The position numbers and the translations under genes are program-made. A stretch of 7,231 bases of DNA, taken from the NCBI GenBank assembly GCA_026994125.1, contig JALWRJ010000564.1:3351-10581 (forward strand), given 5' to 3'. Within the stretch, counting starts at the first letter, position 1. The number at the start of each line of letters is the position of its first letter. This DNA comes from Cyclobacteriaceae bacterium (lineage in GTDB: Bacteria; Bacteroidota; Bacteroidia; Cytophagales; Cyclobacteriaceae). Shown here one piece after another: positions 1 to 7,149 of the stretch. The notes under the pieces are model-generated. The model was not told where the DNA came from. It did no database searches and saw only the letters and a list, made by a program, of their open reading frames with translations.

Positions 1-1916
1 ACCTTACCCTGGCCGAACCTTTTCTTTCTAAAACCGAAAGAGCCACCTTATTTTTTATAATGGGGCAAATTTACCAGGAACTAGGTTTCGAAAGTGCTGC
101 CTTCGATTATTACCGAAAATGTATTCATAGCAATCCCGAATACGAACTTTCGTTTTATGCCAAGCTTAATATGGCTCAGGTAACACAGCTGGGCGAAAAA
201 AGCGATATTAAAGACATTCGTAAATATTTTAAAAAACTGGCTAAAGATGAAAAAAATATTGAGTTTCAAGACAGGATTTACTACGAATGGGCCAAATTCG
301 AGCTAAAACAAGGGTATTTAAGCGAATCGTTGGCTAACTTTAATCAGGCCATTCAAACCAGTAAAAATAACCCTCGCATAAAAGGGTTAGCTTATTTAAG
401 CTTAGGCGAAGTGTATTTTGACACCCTTAAAGACTACAGCCTGGCACAAGCCTACTACGATAGTGCAGTAACTACCCTGCCCAAAACTTACGAAGCCTAC
501 GAGCAAGTGGCAGAACGAAGCGAAGTGCTAACTCGGTTTGTTGAACAAATTAATACCATTACTCTGCAAGATAGCCTCCTAAGTTTATCTACACGCGATT
601 CGGCCGAGGTAATGGCGCTGTTTAAAGAGGAAGCCCAACGAAGAATGACCGAAAAAGAGGCGTTAGAAGCCAAAAAAGCTCGCAAAGAGGCAACCGAAAG
701 CTTTTTTGCTTTTAACCAGGAACCCACAGCCATTGCCGGGGGCAATTGGTACTTTACCAACCCGGCAGCAGTTAGTAAAGGGCGAACCGAATTTACACGC
801 ATTTGGGGCGAGCGAAACCTGGAAGATCACTGGAGGCGCTCTGTTAAGTCCTCGGTTATTGAAACTGAAACAGAAGCAAGTACCGATACCCTGGCAACCG
901 AAGCCAACGAGGTGGTATCTAAAGAAGAGCAAATGGCAGAAATGGCCAACAGCTTTTTTGCACAGTTGCCACACACAAAAGAAGACGTAGCAAAAGCTGA
1001 AAAAATGCTGGAAGATGCCTACTACAACCTGGCCAATATTTACCACTTTGAACTCAATGAAGATGCCAGCGCAGTAGAAAACTACTCCATTCTTCTAAAG
1101 CGATTTCCGACAACACTTTACGAACCAGAAGTGTTATACTTATTATTTTTAATTGAAGAAGATAGGGATAAAGTAAAAGCCGAAGACTATAAAAAAACGC
1201 TGTTTAAAAAATACCCAAAATCGCTTTATGCCAACCTAATTCTTAACCCTCAATTTGTAGAAGAAAGCAACAAAGCCAACGAAAAATTAGCCAAAGATTA
1301 CAAAAAAGCATTTGCCCTTTTTAAAGCAGGAGATTACACCACGGCCAGGCATTTTATAACAAATGCACTTACCAACTACCCCAATGTAGCCTATACACAA
1401 AATTTTGCCTTACTCGATGCACTTATTATTGGTAAAACCGCCACCCTACCCGAGTACCAATTGGCTTTAAAAGAATTTATAAACAACTACCCCGAAGGTG
1501 AATTAAATACCTATGCCAAAAAATTATTAGAGGCCTCTAAAACATACCAAAGCCGATTGGTAAAACTTAAAGAAACTACTTTTAGTAAGGTACTCGATTT
1601 TCAAGATCATTATTTTGTTATGGTGGTTGACTCTATGGGTATTCAACCAGCCATAGCACTGGCCGAACGAATGATTAACTCAAAATTTGATGGAGCCAAT
1701 TTAAAAGCCGGCTCACTGGAACTTAACAAAAACCAGGAATTTGTTATTGTAAAAACATTTAAAGGTAAAGAAGAAGCTCTTCTTTTTTATGACCTGATGA
1801 AAGCCGAGCAATCGCCCGAAACTATTATTTTTGTTGTTTCTAAACAAAATTTTGAATTATTGCACCAAACCAAAGAACTGGATAATTACCTTACTTTTTT
1901 TGAAGAAAACTATTAA
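1..1916 (+). CDS. sprE: SprE/PorW, T9SS tetratricopeptide-repeat lipoprotein (5' end missing)
   Basis: C-terminal 637 residues of a protein whose reading frame is open to the left edge (first full codon at 3), so the Met at 60 is internal and the lipoprotein signal expected for the family is not seen. Numbering from that Met, TPR-like helix pairs lie at about 75-100, 110-141, 318-351 and 415-441, with a charged, probably coiled stretch at 186-212. The diagnostic part is residues 227-265, with GGNWYF, NPAAVS and LEDHWRRS; I recognise this Trp- and Arg-rich block as the signature of the SprE/PorW family. Residues about 511-618 form a separate C-terminal domain of alternating strands and helices, possibly SPOR-like (inference). 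Known role: needed for T9SS export and gliding; PorW is reported to connect the PorK/PorN ring with the translocon at the outer membrane. The stop codon directly abuts the PBP1A start, so the two are likely coupled. The family call is firm; the symbol follows Flavobacterium usage (porW in Porphyromonas). Confidence 0.86.
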   Translation, partial: LTLAEPFLSKTERATLFFIMGQIYQELGFESAAFDYYRKCIHSNPEYELSFYAKLNMAQVTQLGEKSDIKDIRKYFKKLAKDEKNIEFQDRIYYEWAKFELKQGYLSESLANFNQAIQTSKNNPRIKGLAYLSLGEVYFDTLKDYSLAQAYYDSAVTTLPKTYEAYEQVAERSEVLTRFVEQINTITLQDSLLSLSTRDSAEVMALFKEEAQRRMTEKEALEAKKARKEATESFFAFNQEPTAIAGGNWYFTNPAAVSKGRTEFTRIWGERNLEDHWRRSVKSSVIETETEASTDTLATEANEVVSKEEQMAEMANSFFAQLPHTKEDVAKAEKMLEDAYYNLANIYHFELNEDASAVENYSILLKRFPTTLYEPEVLYLLFLIEEDRDKVKAEDYKKTLFKKYPKSLYANLILNPQFVEESNKANEKLAKDYKKAFALFKAGDYTTARHFITNALTNYPNVAYTQNFALLDALIIGKTATLPEYQLALKEFINNYPEGELNTYAKKLLEASKTYQSRLVKLKETTFSKVLDFQDHYFVMVVDSMGIQPAIALAERMINSKFDGANLKAGSLELNKNQEFVIVKTFKGKEEALLFYDLMKAEQSPETIIFVVSKQNFELLHQTKELDNYLTFFEENY

Positions 1917-4238
1917 ATGAGTACAACCCAACCAACACGAAACAAAAAATTACTAATCGTTAGGCTTATTTGGATAGCCTTTGCTGGCCTTTTTATTGGT
2001 CTTCCGCTTTACATATATGCAGTTAAAACAGATTTGGGCGGGTTGTTTGGCAAAATGCCTTCCATCGCGCAACTCGAAAACCCCGAAACCGATTTATCGT
2101 CAACCCTTTACTATGCCAATGGCGAGGAAATGGGCAAATACTTTCGTTCTAACCGGAGCCAGGTAGCTTTTAACGAACTTTCGGATGCCCTGGTAAAAAC
2201 GTTGGTAGCCTCGGAAGACCACCGTTTTTATAACCACTCGGGTCTCGATTTAATTGCCTACATACGGGTGGTAAAGGGCTTGCTTACTTTTAACCTGGCC
2301 GGTGGTGGCAGTACCATTACCCAACAGTTGGCCAAAAAATTATATGCCACACGTGATAAAACCATGGAAGGCAGTATTTCCAGGCTGGGTAAAATACCCA
2401 GGCTCATTGTGTCCAAAACCAAGGAATGGTTAATTGCCGTACAGTTAGAACAAACTTTTACCAAAGAGGAAATCATAGCCCTTTACCTTAATACCGTAGA
2501 TTTTGGCAGTAATGCCTTTGGCATAAAAGCCGCAGCCGAAACTTTCTTTGGCAAACAGCCCTCGGAGCTCAACTACCAGGAATCGGCTACCTTAGTGGGG
2601 TTATTACAGGCCGTTACCTACTATAATCCCAAACTTAACTACGAAAACTCCATTGGAAAACGCAACGAAGTACTGCTAAAACTAAAAAAACAAGCCGTAT
2701 TAACTCCTGCTGTCTATGATTCTTTAATTACCCTGCCCATCGACTTATCGAATTACACAGTAGCCAGCCAAAACACTGGCTTGGCTAATTATTTTCGGGC
2801 GGTAATTCAAAACGACTTGCTTAAATTTTGCAAAGAACGTGGTATTGATTTGTACGAATCGGGCCTTAAAATACATACCACCATCGATAAATCATTACAA
2901 CAATATGCCGAAAACGCAGTTAGCTGGTGGATGGATTCGTTACAAACCACCTTTAACGAATCGTGGGGCAAACGCAACCCCTGGGTAGATGAAAACGGAA
3001 AAGAGATTAAAGGTTTTATTAAACATGTAATGAAACGTACCGAACACTACCGCAAGTTAAAAAGAAAATTTGGAGCCGATTCGGATTCCATTGATATTAT
3101 TCTAAACACGCCAAAAAAAATGCGTGTTTTTAGCTGGAACGGAGAAATTGATACCCTTATGAGCCCCATGGATTCGCTTCGATATTATAAAAAGTTCTTG
3201 CAAGCAGGTTTTATGGCGATGGATCCGCACACCGGGCATATTAAAGCCTGGGTTGGAGGCATTAATTACAAGTATTTTAAGTACGACCACGTAAAGCAAG
3301 GTAAAAACCAACCGGGTTCAACCTTTAAACCTATTGTATATGCTACCGCAATCGAAAACGGCTACTACCCCTGCTACGAAGTAGTAGATGAACGCGCCAC
3401 CTACGAAACAGGAGGCACGCCTCCTACCTGGTCGCCCGAAAATGCCAACATGAAATTTACCGGAGAAAAAATGACCATCCGTAAAGGAATGGCGCAGTCT
3501 AAAAACTCAGTAACTGCGAAAATAATGAGCTTAGTAGGCCCCGAAAACGTAGTGGCCAAAGCACGTTCGCTGGGCATTGAAAGCGACCTGGCACCTGTGC
3601 TTTCACTCGCCCTGGGTGTGAGCGATGTATCGGTTTACGAGCTGGTTGGTGCCTATAGTGCTTTTGCCAATAAAGGCATTTGGACTAAACCTTTTTACAT
3701 TACCCGAATTGAAGACAAGAACGGAGATATCATCCAGGAATATGTACCACAACAAAAACAAGCACTAAGCGAGGAAGATGCCTACCTGATGCTACACATG
3801 CTTAAAGGAACCATTGAAGAAGAAGGTGGAACTGCCCGTAAACTGGATTACCAATATAACCTGCTACGAAATGGCAACGAAATTGGTGCCAAAACAGGCA
3901 CCACACAAAATTATTCCGATGGATGGTTTATGGGAGTAACGCAAGACCTCGTAGCCGGAGTTTGGGTAGGCGGAGACGACCGAGCCATTCATTTTCCATC
4001 GATACGGTACGGGCAAGGTGCCTACATGGCCTTGCCCATTTGGGCCGACTTTATGACACGAGTGTATGCAAACGATTCATTAGGTTACCAAATGAAACCC
4101 TTTGAAAAACCTCGTAAACCCTTAACCGTTACCCTGGATTGCAACCAGTACGATTTAAACCTGACACCGGCAGACTCTACCCTGCAAAAAAGGCTTGATT
4201 CGTTATCGATACAACTTAATGAGGAGGAAATAGACTAA
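1917..4238 (+). CDS. mrcA: Class A penicillin-binding protein 1A (glycosyltransferase plus transpeptidase)
   Basis: Complete 773-residue bifunctional peptidoglycan synthase: it polymerises lipid II into glycan chains and cross-links stem peptides in the periplasm. Short cytoplasmic tail, one membrane anchor at about residues 12-35, then a GT51 domain with the catalytic-Glu motif EDHRFYNHSG (E100), GGSTITQQLAKKL (130-142) and KEEIIALYLN (183-192). The transpeptidase domain has all three active-site motifs: STFK at 468-471 (nucleophile S468, within QPGSTFKP), SKN at 528-530 and KTGT at 659-662. A charged, Lys-rich segment at about 340-425 separates the domains. The Glu usually found in the third GT51 motif (ILE-x-YLN) is Ala188 here. 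The length is normal for Bacteroidota PBP1A and nothing is broken. The ATG follows the sprE stop with no spacer and has no Shine-Dalgarno sequence, so translation is probably coupled; it is likely expressed from the sprE promoter outside the window. The symbol mrcA is by analogy; ponA is equally used. Confidence 0.95.
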   Translation: MSTTQPTRNKKLLIVRLIWIAFAGLFIGLPLYIYAVKTDLGGLFGKMPSIAQLENPETDLSSTLYYANGEEMGKYFRSNRSQVAFNELSDALVKTLVASEDHRFYNHSGLDLIAYIRVVKGLLTFNLAGGGSTITQQLAKKLYATRDKTMEGSISRLGKIPRLIVSKTKEWLIAVQLEQTFTKEEIIALYLNTVDFGSNAFGIKAAAETFFGKQPSELNYQESATLVGLLQAVTYYNPKLNYENSIGKRNEVLLKLKKQAVLTPAVYDSLITLPIDLSNYTVASQNTGLANYFRAVIQNDLLKFCKERGIDLYESGLKIHTTIDKSLQQYAENAVSWWMDSLQTTFNESWGKRNPWVDENGKEIKGFIKHVMKRTEHYRKLKRKFGADSDSIDIILNTPKKMRVFSWNGEIDTLMSPMDSLRYYKKFLQAGFMAMDPHTGHIKAWVGGINYKYFKYDHVKQGKNQPGSTFKPIVYATAIENGYYPCYEVVDERATYETGGTPPTWSPENANMKFTGEKMTIRKGMAQSKNSVTAKIMSLVGPENVVAKARSLGIESDLAPVLSLALGVSDVSVYELVGAYSAFANKGIWTKPFYITRIEDKNGDIIQEYVPQQKQALSEEDAYLMLHMLKGTIEEEGGTARKLDYQYNLLRNGNEIGAKTGTTQNYSDGWFMGVTQDLVAGVWVGGDDRAIHFPSIRYGQGAYMALPIWADFMTRVYANDSLGYQMKPFEKPRKPLTVTLDCNQYDLNLTPADSTLQKRLDSLSIQLNEEEID
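4222..4227 (+). promoter_or_regulatory. Shine-Dalgarno-like AGGAGG before uvrC
   Basis: A perfect AGGAGG lies 10 bases before the uvrC ATG, inside the last codons of PBP1A (it encodes part of a run of Glu). Bacteroidota rarely use Shine-Dalgarno pairing, so it may matter less than the one-base TAATG overlap, or it may be a by-product of the GAG/GAA codons. It supports the chosen uvrC start but does not prove it. Confidence 0.4.
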
Positions 4239-6028
4239 TGGCTGCGGCCAAAGACTTCATTGCCCAAGTACCCCATAGCCCGGGTGTGTATAAATATTTT
4301 AATAAACAAGAACAACTCATTTATGTTGGCAAAGCCAAGGATTTAAAAAAAAGGGTAAGCAGCTACTTTTCTAAGAGTGCACAGCATAACCGCAAAACAC
4401 AAAAATTAGTGTCCGAAATTGTAGCTATTCAATTTGTGGTTACACCAACCGAGTTTGATGCCTTATTGTTGGAAAACAATTTAATTAAGCAAAACCAACC
4501 CAAGTATAATATACTCTTAAAAGACGATAAGTCGTTTCCTTACATCTGTGTTAGCCAACAACGATTCCCACGTATTTTTAGTATGCGTAATATAGAAAAC
4601 AGTCAGGGGCGGTTCTTTGGGCCTTACACAAGCGTTGTGCGCATGAAAACCGTGCTGGATTTAGTTAACAAAATATATACACTGCGCACCTGTACATACA
4701 ATTTATCAGAACAAAATATTGCTCGTAAAAAATATAAAATTTGCCTGGAATACCACATTGGAAATTGTAAAGGCCCCTGCCAAGGCCGCCAAACCGAAGA
4801 AGAGTACAACCAGGAATTAAAGCAGGCTATTAATATTCTTAAAGGTAACCTAACAGCTCCGCGCACTTATTTAGAAGAAAGAATGAAAGCACATGCAGCC
4901 AAATTGGAATTTGAAAAAGCAGAATTATACAAGCAAAAACTTAAACAACTCAACCAATTTTATAACAAAGCCATTGTAGTAAACCCAAAATTAGGCTCGC
5001 TGTATGTACTTGCCCTGACAAGTACCGATAAAAAAGCCTATGTTAATTTTTTAAAAATAAATTCAGGGGCCATAATCCAATCACAATCTATTGAAGTAAA
5101 AAAGAAATTAGATGAAGTAGATGAACATATTTTTATTTCTGTTATACCCCAATTAGTGCCTGCGCAGGCCGACCTAAACATGGTATTTTTAAGCAATATA
5201 AAAGTGCCAGACGCCCCTGCACCCATTACGGTAGAAGTACCTAAAATTGGCGATAAAAGAAAATTGGTAGATATGGCACTTAAAAACGCCTTACTACTTA
5301 AAAAAAATGCGGAACAAAGAATTGAAACAAGCAATACAGCCGAAAAAACACTACGGTTGTTACAAAAGGAACTTAGCCTGACTACCTTGCCGGTGCATAT
5401 CGAATGTTTTGATAATTCTAACATGCAAGGTACACACCCAGTGGCTTCTATGGTATGTTTTAAAAACGGAAAACCCTCCAAAAAAGATTACAGAAAATTT
5501 ACGATTAAAACAGTTACTGGCCCGGATGATTTTGCATCAATGACCGAAGTAGTAGGCCGAAGATACAAGCGACTGATTGATGAAAAATTACCCTTGCCTA
5601 ATTTAATTTTAATTGATGGCGGCAAGGGGCAATTAAGTGCAGCCATTACTGCACTAAAAGAAGTGGGAGTGTATGGAAAGGTGGCCGTAGCAGGCATAGC
5701 CAAAAAGTTAGAAGAAATATACTTGCCGGGTGACCAACTGCCCATACACATTAATAAAAAATCTCCGGCATTAAAGTTAATACAGCAATTGCGCGATGAG
5801 GCACACCGGTTTGCCATAACATTTCACCGGTCTAAACGTTCTAAATCACAAATAGTAAGCTTTTTAGATAACATTAAAGGTATAGGCCCCAAAACCAAAG
5901 ATGTACTTTTAAAAACTTACAAATCGCCTGCCAAAATTAAAGCCGCATCGTTGCAGGATTTACAACCACTTATAGGAAAAACAAAAGCGGAATTGCTTAT
6001 ACAACACATAAAAAATGCCCGGTTATAA
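4238..6028 (+). CDS. uvrC: UvrC, excision nuclease subunit C
   Basis: Complete 596-residue UvrC, the subunit that cuts DNA on both sides of a lesion presented by UvrB in nucleotide excision repair (cytoplasm). The N-terminal GIY-YIG domain (about 12-90, SPGVYKYF then LIYVGKAK) makes the 3' cut, with likely catalytic Y29, R39 and E79. Four cysteines, C152, C169, C177 and C181, fit the iron-sulfur cluster site described for E. coli UvrC; the last three have the same spacing. A UVR motif for UvrB contact lies at about 208-242 (KLEFEKAELYKQKL). The RNase H-like 5' nuclease domain (about 385-530) has ECFDNSN (D392), LILIDGGKGQ (D460) and RDEAHRFA (H523). Helix-hairpin-helix repeats at the end (IKGIGPKTK at 546-554 and about 573-590) bind DNA. 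The ATG overlaps the PBP1A stop by one base, so uvrC is the last gene of the operon. The final codons double as the 5' arm of the terminator. Full length, no missing key residue. Confidence 0.98.
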   Translation: MAAAKDFIAQVPHSPGVYKYFNKQEQLIYVGKAKDLKKRVSSYFSKSAQHNRKTQKLVSEIVAIQFVVTPTEFDALLLENNLIKQNQPKYNILLKDDKSFPYICVSQQRFPRIFSMRNIENSQGRFFGPYTSVVRMKTVLDLVNKIYTLRTCTYNLSEQNIARKKYKICLEYHIGNCKGPCQGRQTEEEYNQELKQAINILKGNLTAPRTYLEERMKAHAAKLEFEKAELYKQKLKQLNQFYNKAIVVNPKLGSLYVLALTSTDKKAYVNFLKINSGAIIQSQSIEVKKKLDEVDEHIFISVIPQLVPAQADLNMVFLSNIKVPDAPAPITVEVPKIGDKRKLVDMALKNALLLKKNAEQRIETSNTAEKTLRLLQKELSLTTLPVHIECFDNSNMQGTHPVASMVCFKNGKPSKKDYRKFTIKTVTGPDDFASMTEVVGRRYKRLIDEKLPLPNLILIDGGKGQLSAAITALKEVGVYGKVAVAGIAKKLEEIYLPGDQLPIHINKKSPALKLIQQLRDEAHRFAITFHRSKRSKSQIVSFLDNIKGIGPKTKDVLLKTYKSPAKIKAASLQDLQPLIGKTKAELLIQHIKNARL

Positions 6029-6043
6029 AACCGGGCATTTTTT
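6010..6043. terminator. Bidirectional intrinsic terminator between uvrC and gldN
   Basis: Perfect 15-base-pair inverted repeat: six A, then TGCCCGGTT, a four-base ATAA loop, then AACCGGGCA and six T. The A-run and T-run flank a GC-rich core, so the hairpin followed by a U-run forms in either direction. It ends transcripts of uvrC on the + strand and of gldN on the - strand, whose stop codon (6059-6061) is 15 bases away. The uvrC stop TAA (6026-6028) lies in the loop, so the whole 5' arm is coding sequence. Confidence 0.95.
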
Positions 6044-6058
6044 ACGGTAGTTTATAAA

Positions 6059-7009
6059 TTAGTATGACCATAAATTATGCTCTCGCTCTAATATTTTCAT
6101 TTCTTCCCATTGGCTGGCCATTAAGCCCACCTTGGCCGATTGGCCATAATAAGAGGTAATTGGCAGGTTGTCAGGGTTCTCCACTTTGTAAAGCTCACCA
6201 TGGAACAAGCGTAATAAAAAGGCGTCTGCCAAGGTTTTGTTTTCAGCACTATTTTGTTGGTTATACCAAACAGCCTCATCGGGGTGTTCTCTAAAAAATC
6301 GTTCTAAGTCTTTAAAAGCAAATGTAGCCACATAGTAATTGGCACCATCGTTAGAGTATTTGCCGGGTACGATTAATTTAATAGACTGTATGTCTCTATA
6401 TTGACGGGCTCGTCTTTTATCAAAAACAATATCCTCCATTACTTCCATTAACGTAATATCTGTAGGGAAATACTTCTCGGCCTGCTCACCTTTGTAAACC
6501 TCCCATAGGTTAGGGTCCGATGAAGGAGCTATACCCACTTCGTTATCATTCAAATCTTTTTTACAAACGTAATCCACATCGTTGTACGAAACTATATCGC
6601 CCTCAAAATAAGGATAATCTACTTCGTAAAGAGGTTGTTCTTCAGGCTCAGAGTTATCTACCTGCGTTTTATTTAAACGTTCAAAAAACTCTGCTTTGGT
6701 CATTTTTCGGGTCAATGAATCTTCCCAATAAATATTTTGAATATAGTCCTTTTTAACTGCATCTATAACAATTTTGGCAAATTCATTATTCTTTGCAAAA
6801 AAACCTTTGTTTAACTTTTGCTCTAAATCAACCCTTGTCCAAATACGTTGCTTATACAACTGCTCGTATTTAGGAATAGGCCGTACCGAATTTGGATTGT
6901 ACTGGTCTTCAGCCGGATTGGTAGATAACCCCTCCTGCGCATGTACACTTCCTGCAAAGCCAACAAAAGCCAAGAATATGGCTACACTATTTCTGAAATC
7001 GAATTTCAT
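6059..7009 (-). CDS. gldN: GldN/PorN, periplasmic ring component of the T9SS and gliding motor
   Basis: Complete 316-residue exported protein. It has a type I signal peptide (K2, R6, hydrophobic 8-20, likely cleavage SVHA|QEG after residue 24). The N-terminal part carries family wording: SVRPIPKYEQLYK at 41-53, then LEQKLNKGFFAKNNEFAK at 62-79 and LTRKMTKAEFFERL at 99-112. The second half has EDIVFDKRRARQY (192-204), which aligns with the EDW-FDK motif of the family, and the protein ends in LEREHNLWSY, the usual charged aromatic tail. Known role: GldN/PorN binds the lipoprotein GldK/PorK to form a large periplasmic ring under the outer membrane, required for T9SS secretion. The central segment 131-172 is unlike familiar GldN and resembles a small carbohydrate-binding module (separate entry); C149 is the only cysteine. 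The ATG at 7009 is preceded by an A-rich leader without Shine-Dalgarno. It is convergent with uvrC and lies 140 bases after the presumed gldM stop, behind a hairpin. Confidence 0.9.
   Translation of the reverse strand: MKFDFRNSVAIFLAFVGFAGSVHAQEGLSTNPAEDQYNPNSVRPIPKYEQLYKQRIWTRVDLEQKLNKGFFAKNNEFAKIVIDAVKKDYIQNIYWEDSLTRKMTKAEFFERLNKTQVDNSEPEEQPLYEVDYPYFEGDIVSYNDVDYVCKKDLNDNEVGIAPSSDPNLWEVYKGEQAEKYFPTDITLMEVMEDIVFDKRRARQYRDIQSIKLIVPGKYSNDGANYYVATFAFKDLERFFREHPDEAVWYNQQNSAENKTLADAFLLRLFHGELYKVENPDNLPITSYYGQSAKVGLMASQWEEMKILEREHNLWSY
6494..6619 (-). other. CBM5/12-like segment embedded in GldN
   Basis: GldN residues 131-172 follow the pattern Y-x-x-GD-x-V-x-Y-x-x-x-x-Y-x-C ... G-x-x-P-x-x-DP-x-x-W-x-x-Y: YFEGDIVSY, VDYVCK, GIAPSSDPNLWEVY. 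This is the consensus of the chitin-binding type 3 / CBM5/12 fold found in chitinases and phage tail proteins. It lies between the N-terminal GldN region and the EDIVFDK motif. It is preceded by an acidic linker (NSEPEEQP, 119-126). The resemblance was read by eye; the carbohydrate-binding function is inference. Confidence 0.6.
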
Positions 7010-7102
7010 CTGTTATCATTTTTTAATGGTCAGGTAAAACCTTTCACAGCCCACCTGTATTCAACTATTTAATCACTTGGCCAAAGCCAGTTATAACTTA
7101 AA

Positions 7103-7144
7103 CTAAAAGGACAAGGCTTTATTGCACAAGCCTCATCCTTTTAA
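7103..7144 (-). terminator. Terminator-like or attenuator hairpin between gldM and gldN
   Basis: Five bases after the upstream stop codon, the - strand RNA forms a 15-base-pair stem (7142-7128 with 7119-7105) around an eight-base loop (7120-7127), extendable by U-A and U-G pairs to 7144/7103. Two positions in the middle and one at the base are G-U wobbles. On the + strand RNA the same positions would be C-A mismatches, so the structure suits transcription toward gldN. The stem ends in four U followed by AGUUUAAGUU, a weak U-tract. It could be a partial terminator, an attenuator, or a 3'-end stabiliser of the gldM message. Confidence 0.65.
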
Positions 7145-7149
7145 AACTA

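Noticed and set aside
60..62. ATG at 60 as the true start of the first gene
   Set aside because: The frame is open to the window edge with continuing TPR-like sequence, no signal peptide follows this Met, and the family is longer, so the real start lies outside.
497..1046. Long antisense and alternate-frame open frames over sprE
   Set aside because: They overlap a well-supported coding region with clear family motifs, contain no recognisable domain and have atypical composition, so they are shadows.
3410..3425. GC-rich near-palindrome AGGAGGC-AC-GCCTCCT inside PBP1A
   Set aside because: It encodes Gly-Gly-Thr-Pro-Pro in frame, the loop is only two bases, and there is no U-tract, so it is best explained by coding constraint.
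5038..5817. Open frames on the - strand opposite uvrC
   Set aside because: They lie inside the UvrC nuclease and linker coding sequence and show no family features.
6520..7037. Two + strand open frames opposite gldN
   Set aside because: GldN on the - strand is supported by its signal peptide, family motifs and C-terminal signature, and these frames have none.
7032..7042. Short inverted repeat AGGT-AAA-ACCT upstream of gldN
   Set aside because: A four-base-pair stem is too small to separate from chance.
7010..7104. Possible gldN promoter of the Bacteroidota type (TAnnTTTG with an upstream TTG)
   Set aside because: Only partial matches are present on the - strand (a TTTGG and an ATAGTTG with poor spacing). 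I see nothing strong enough to annotate.
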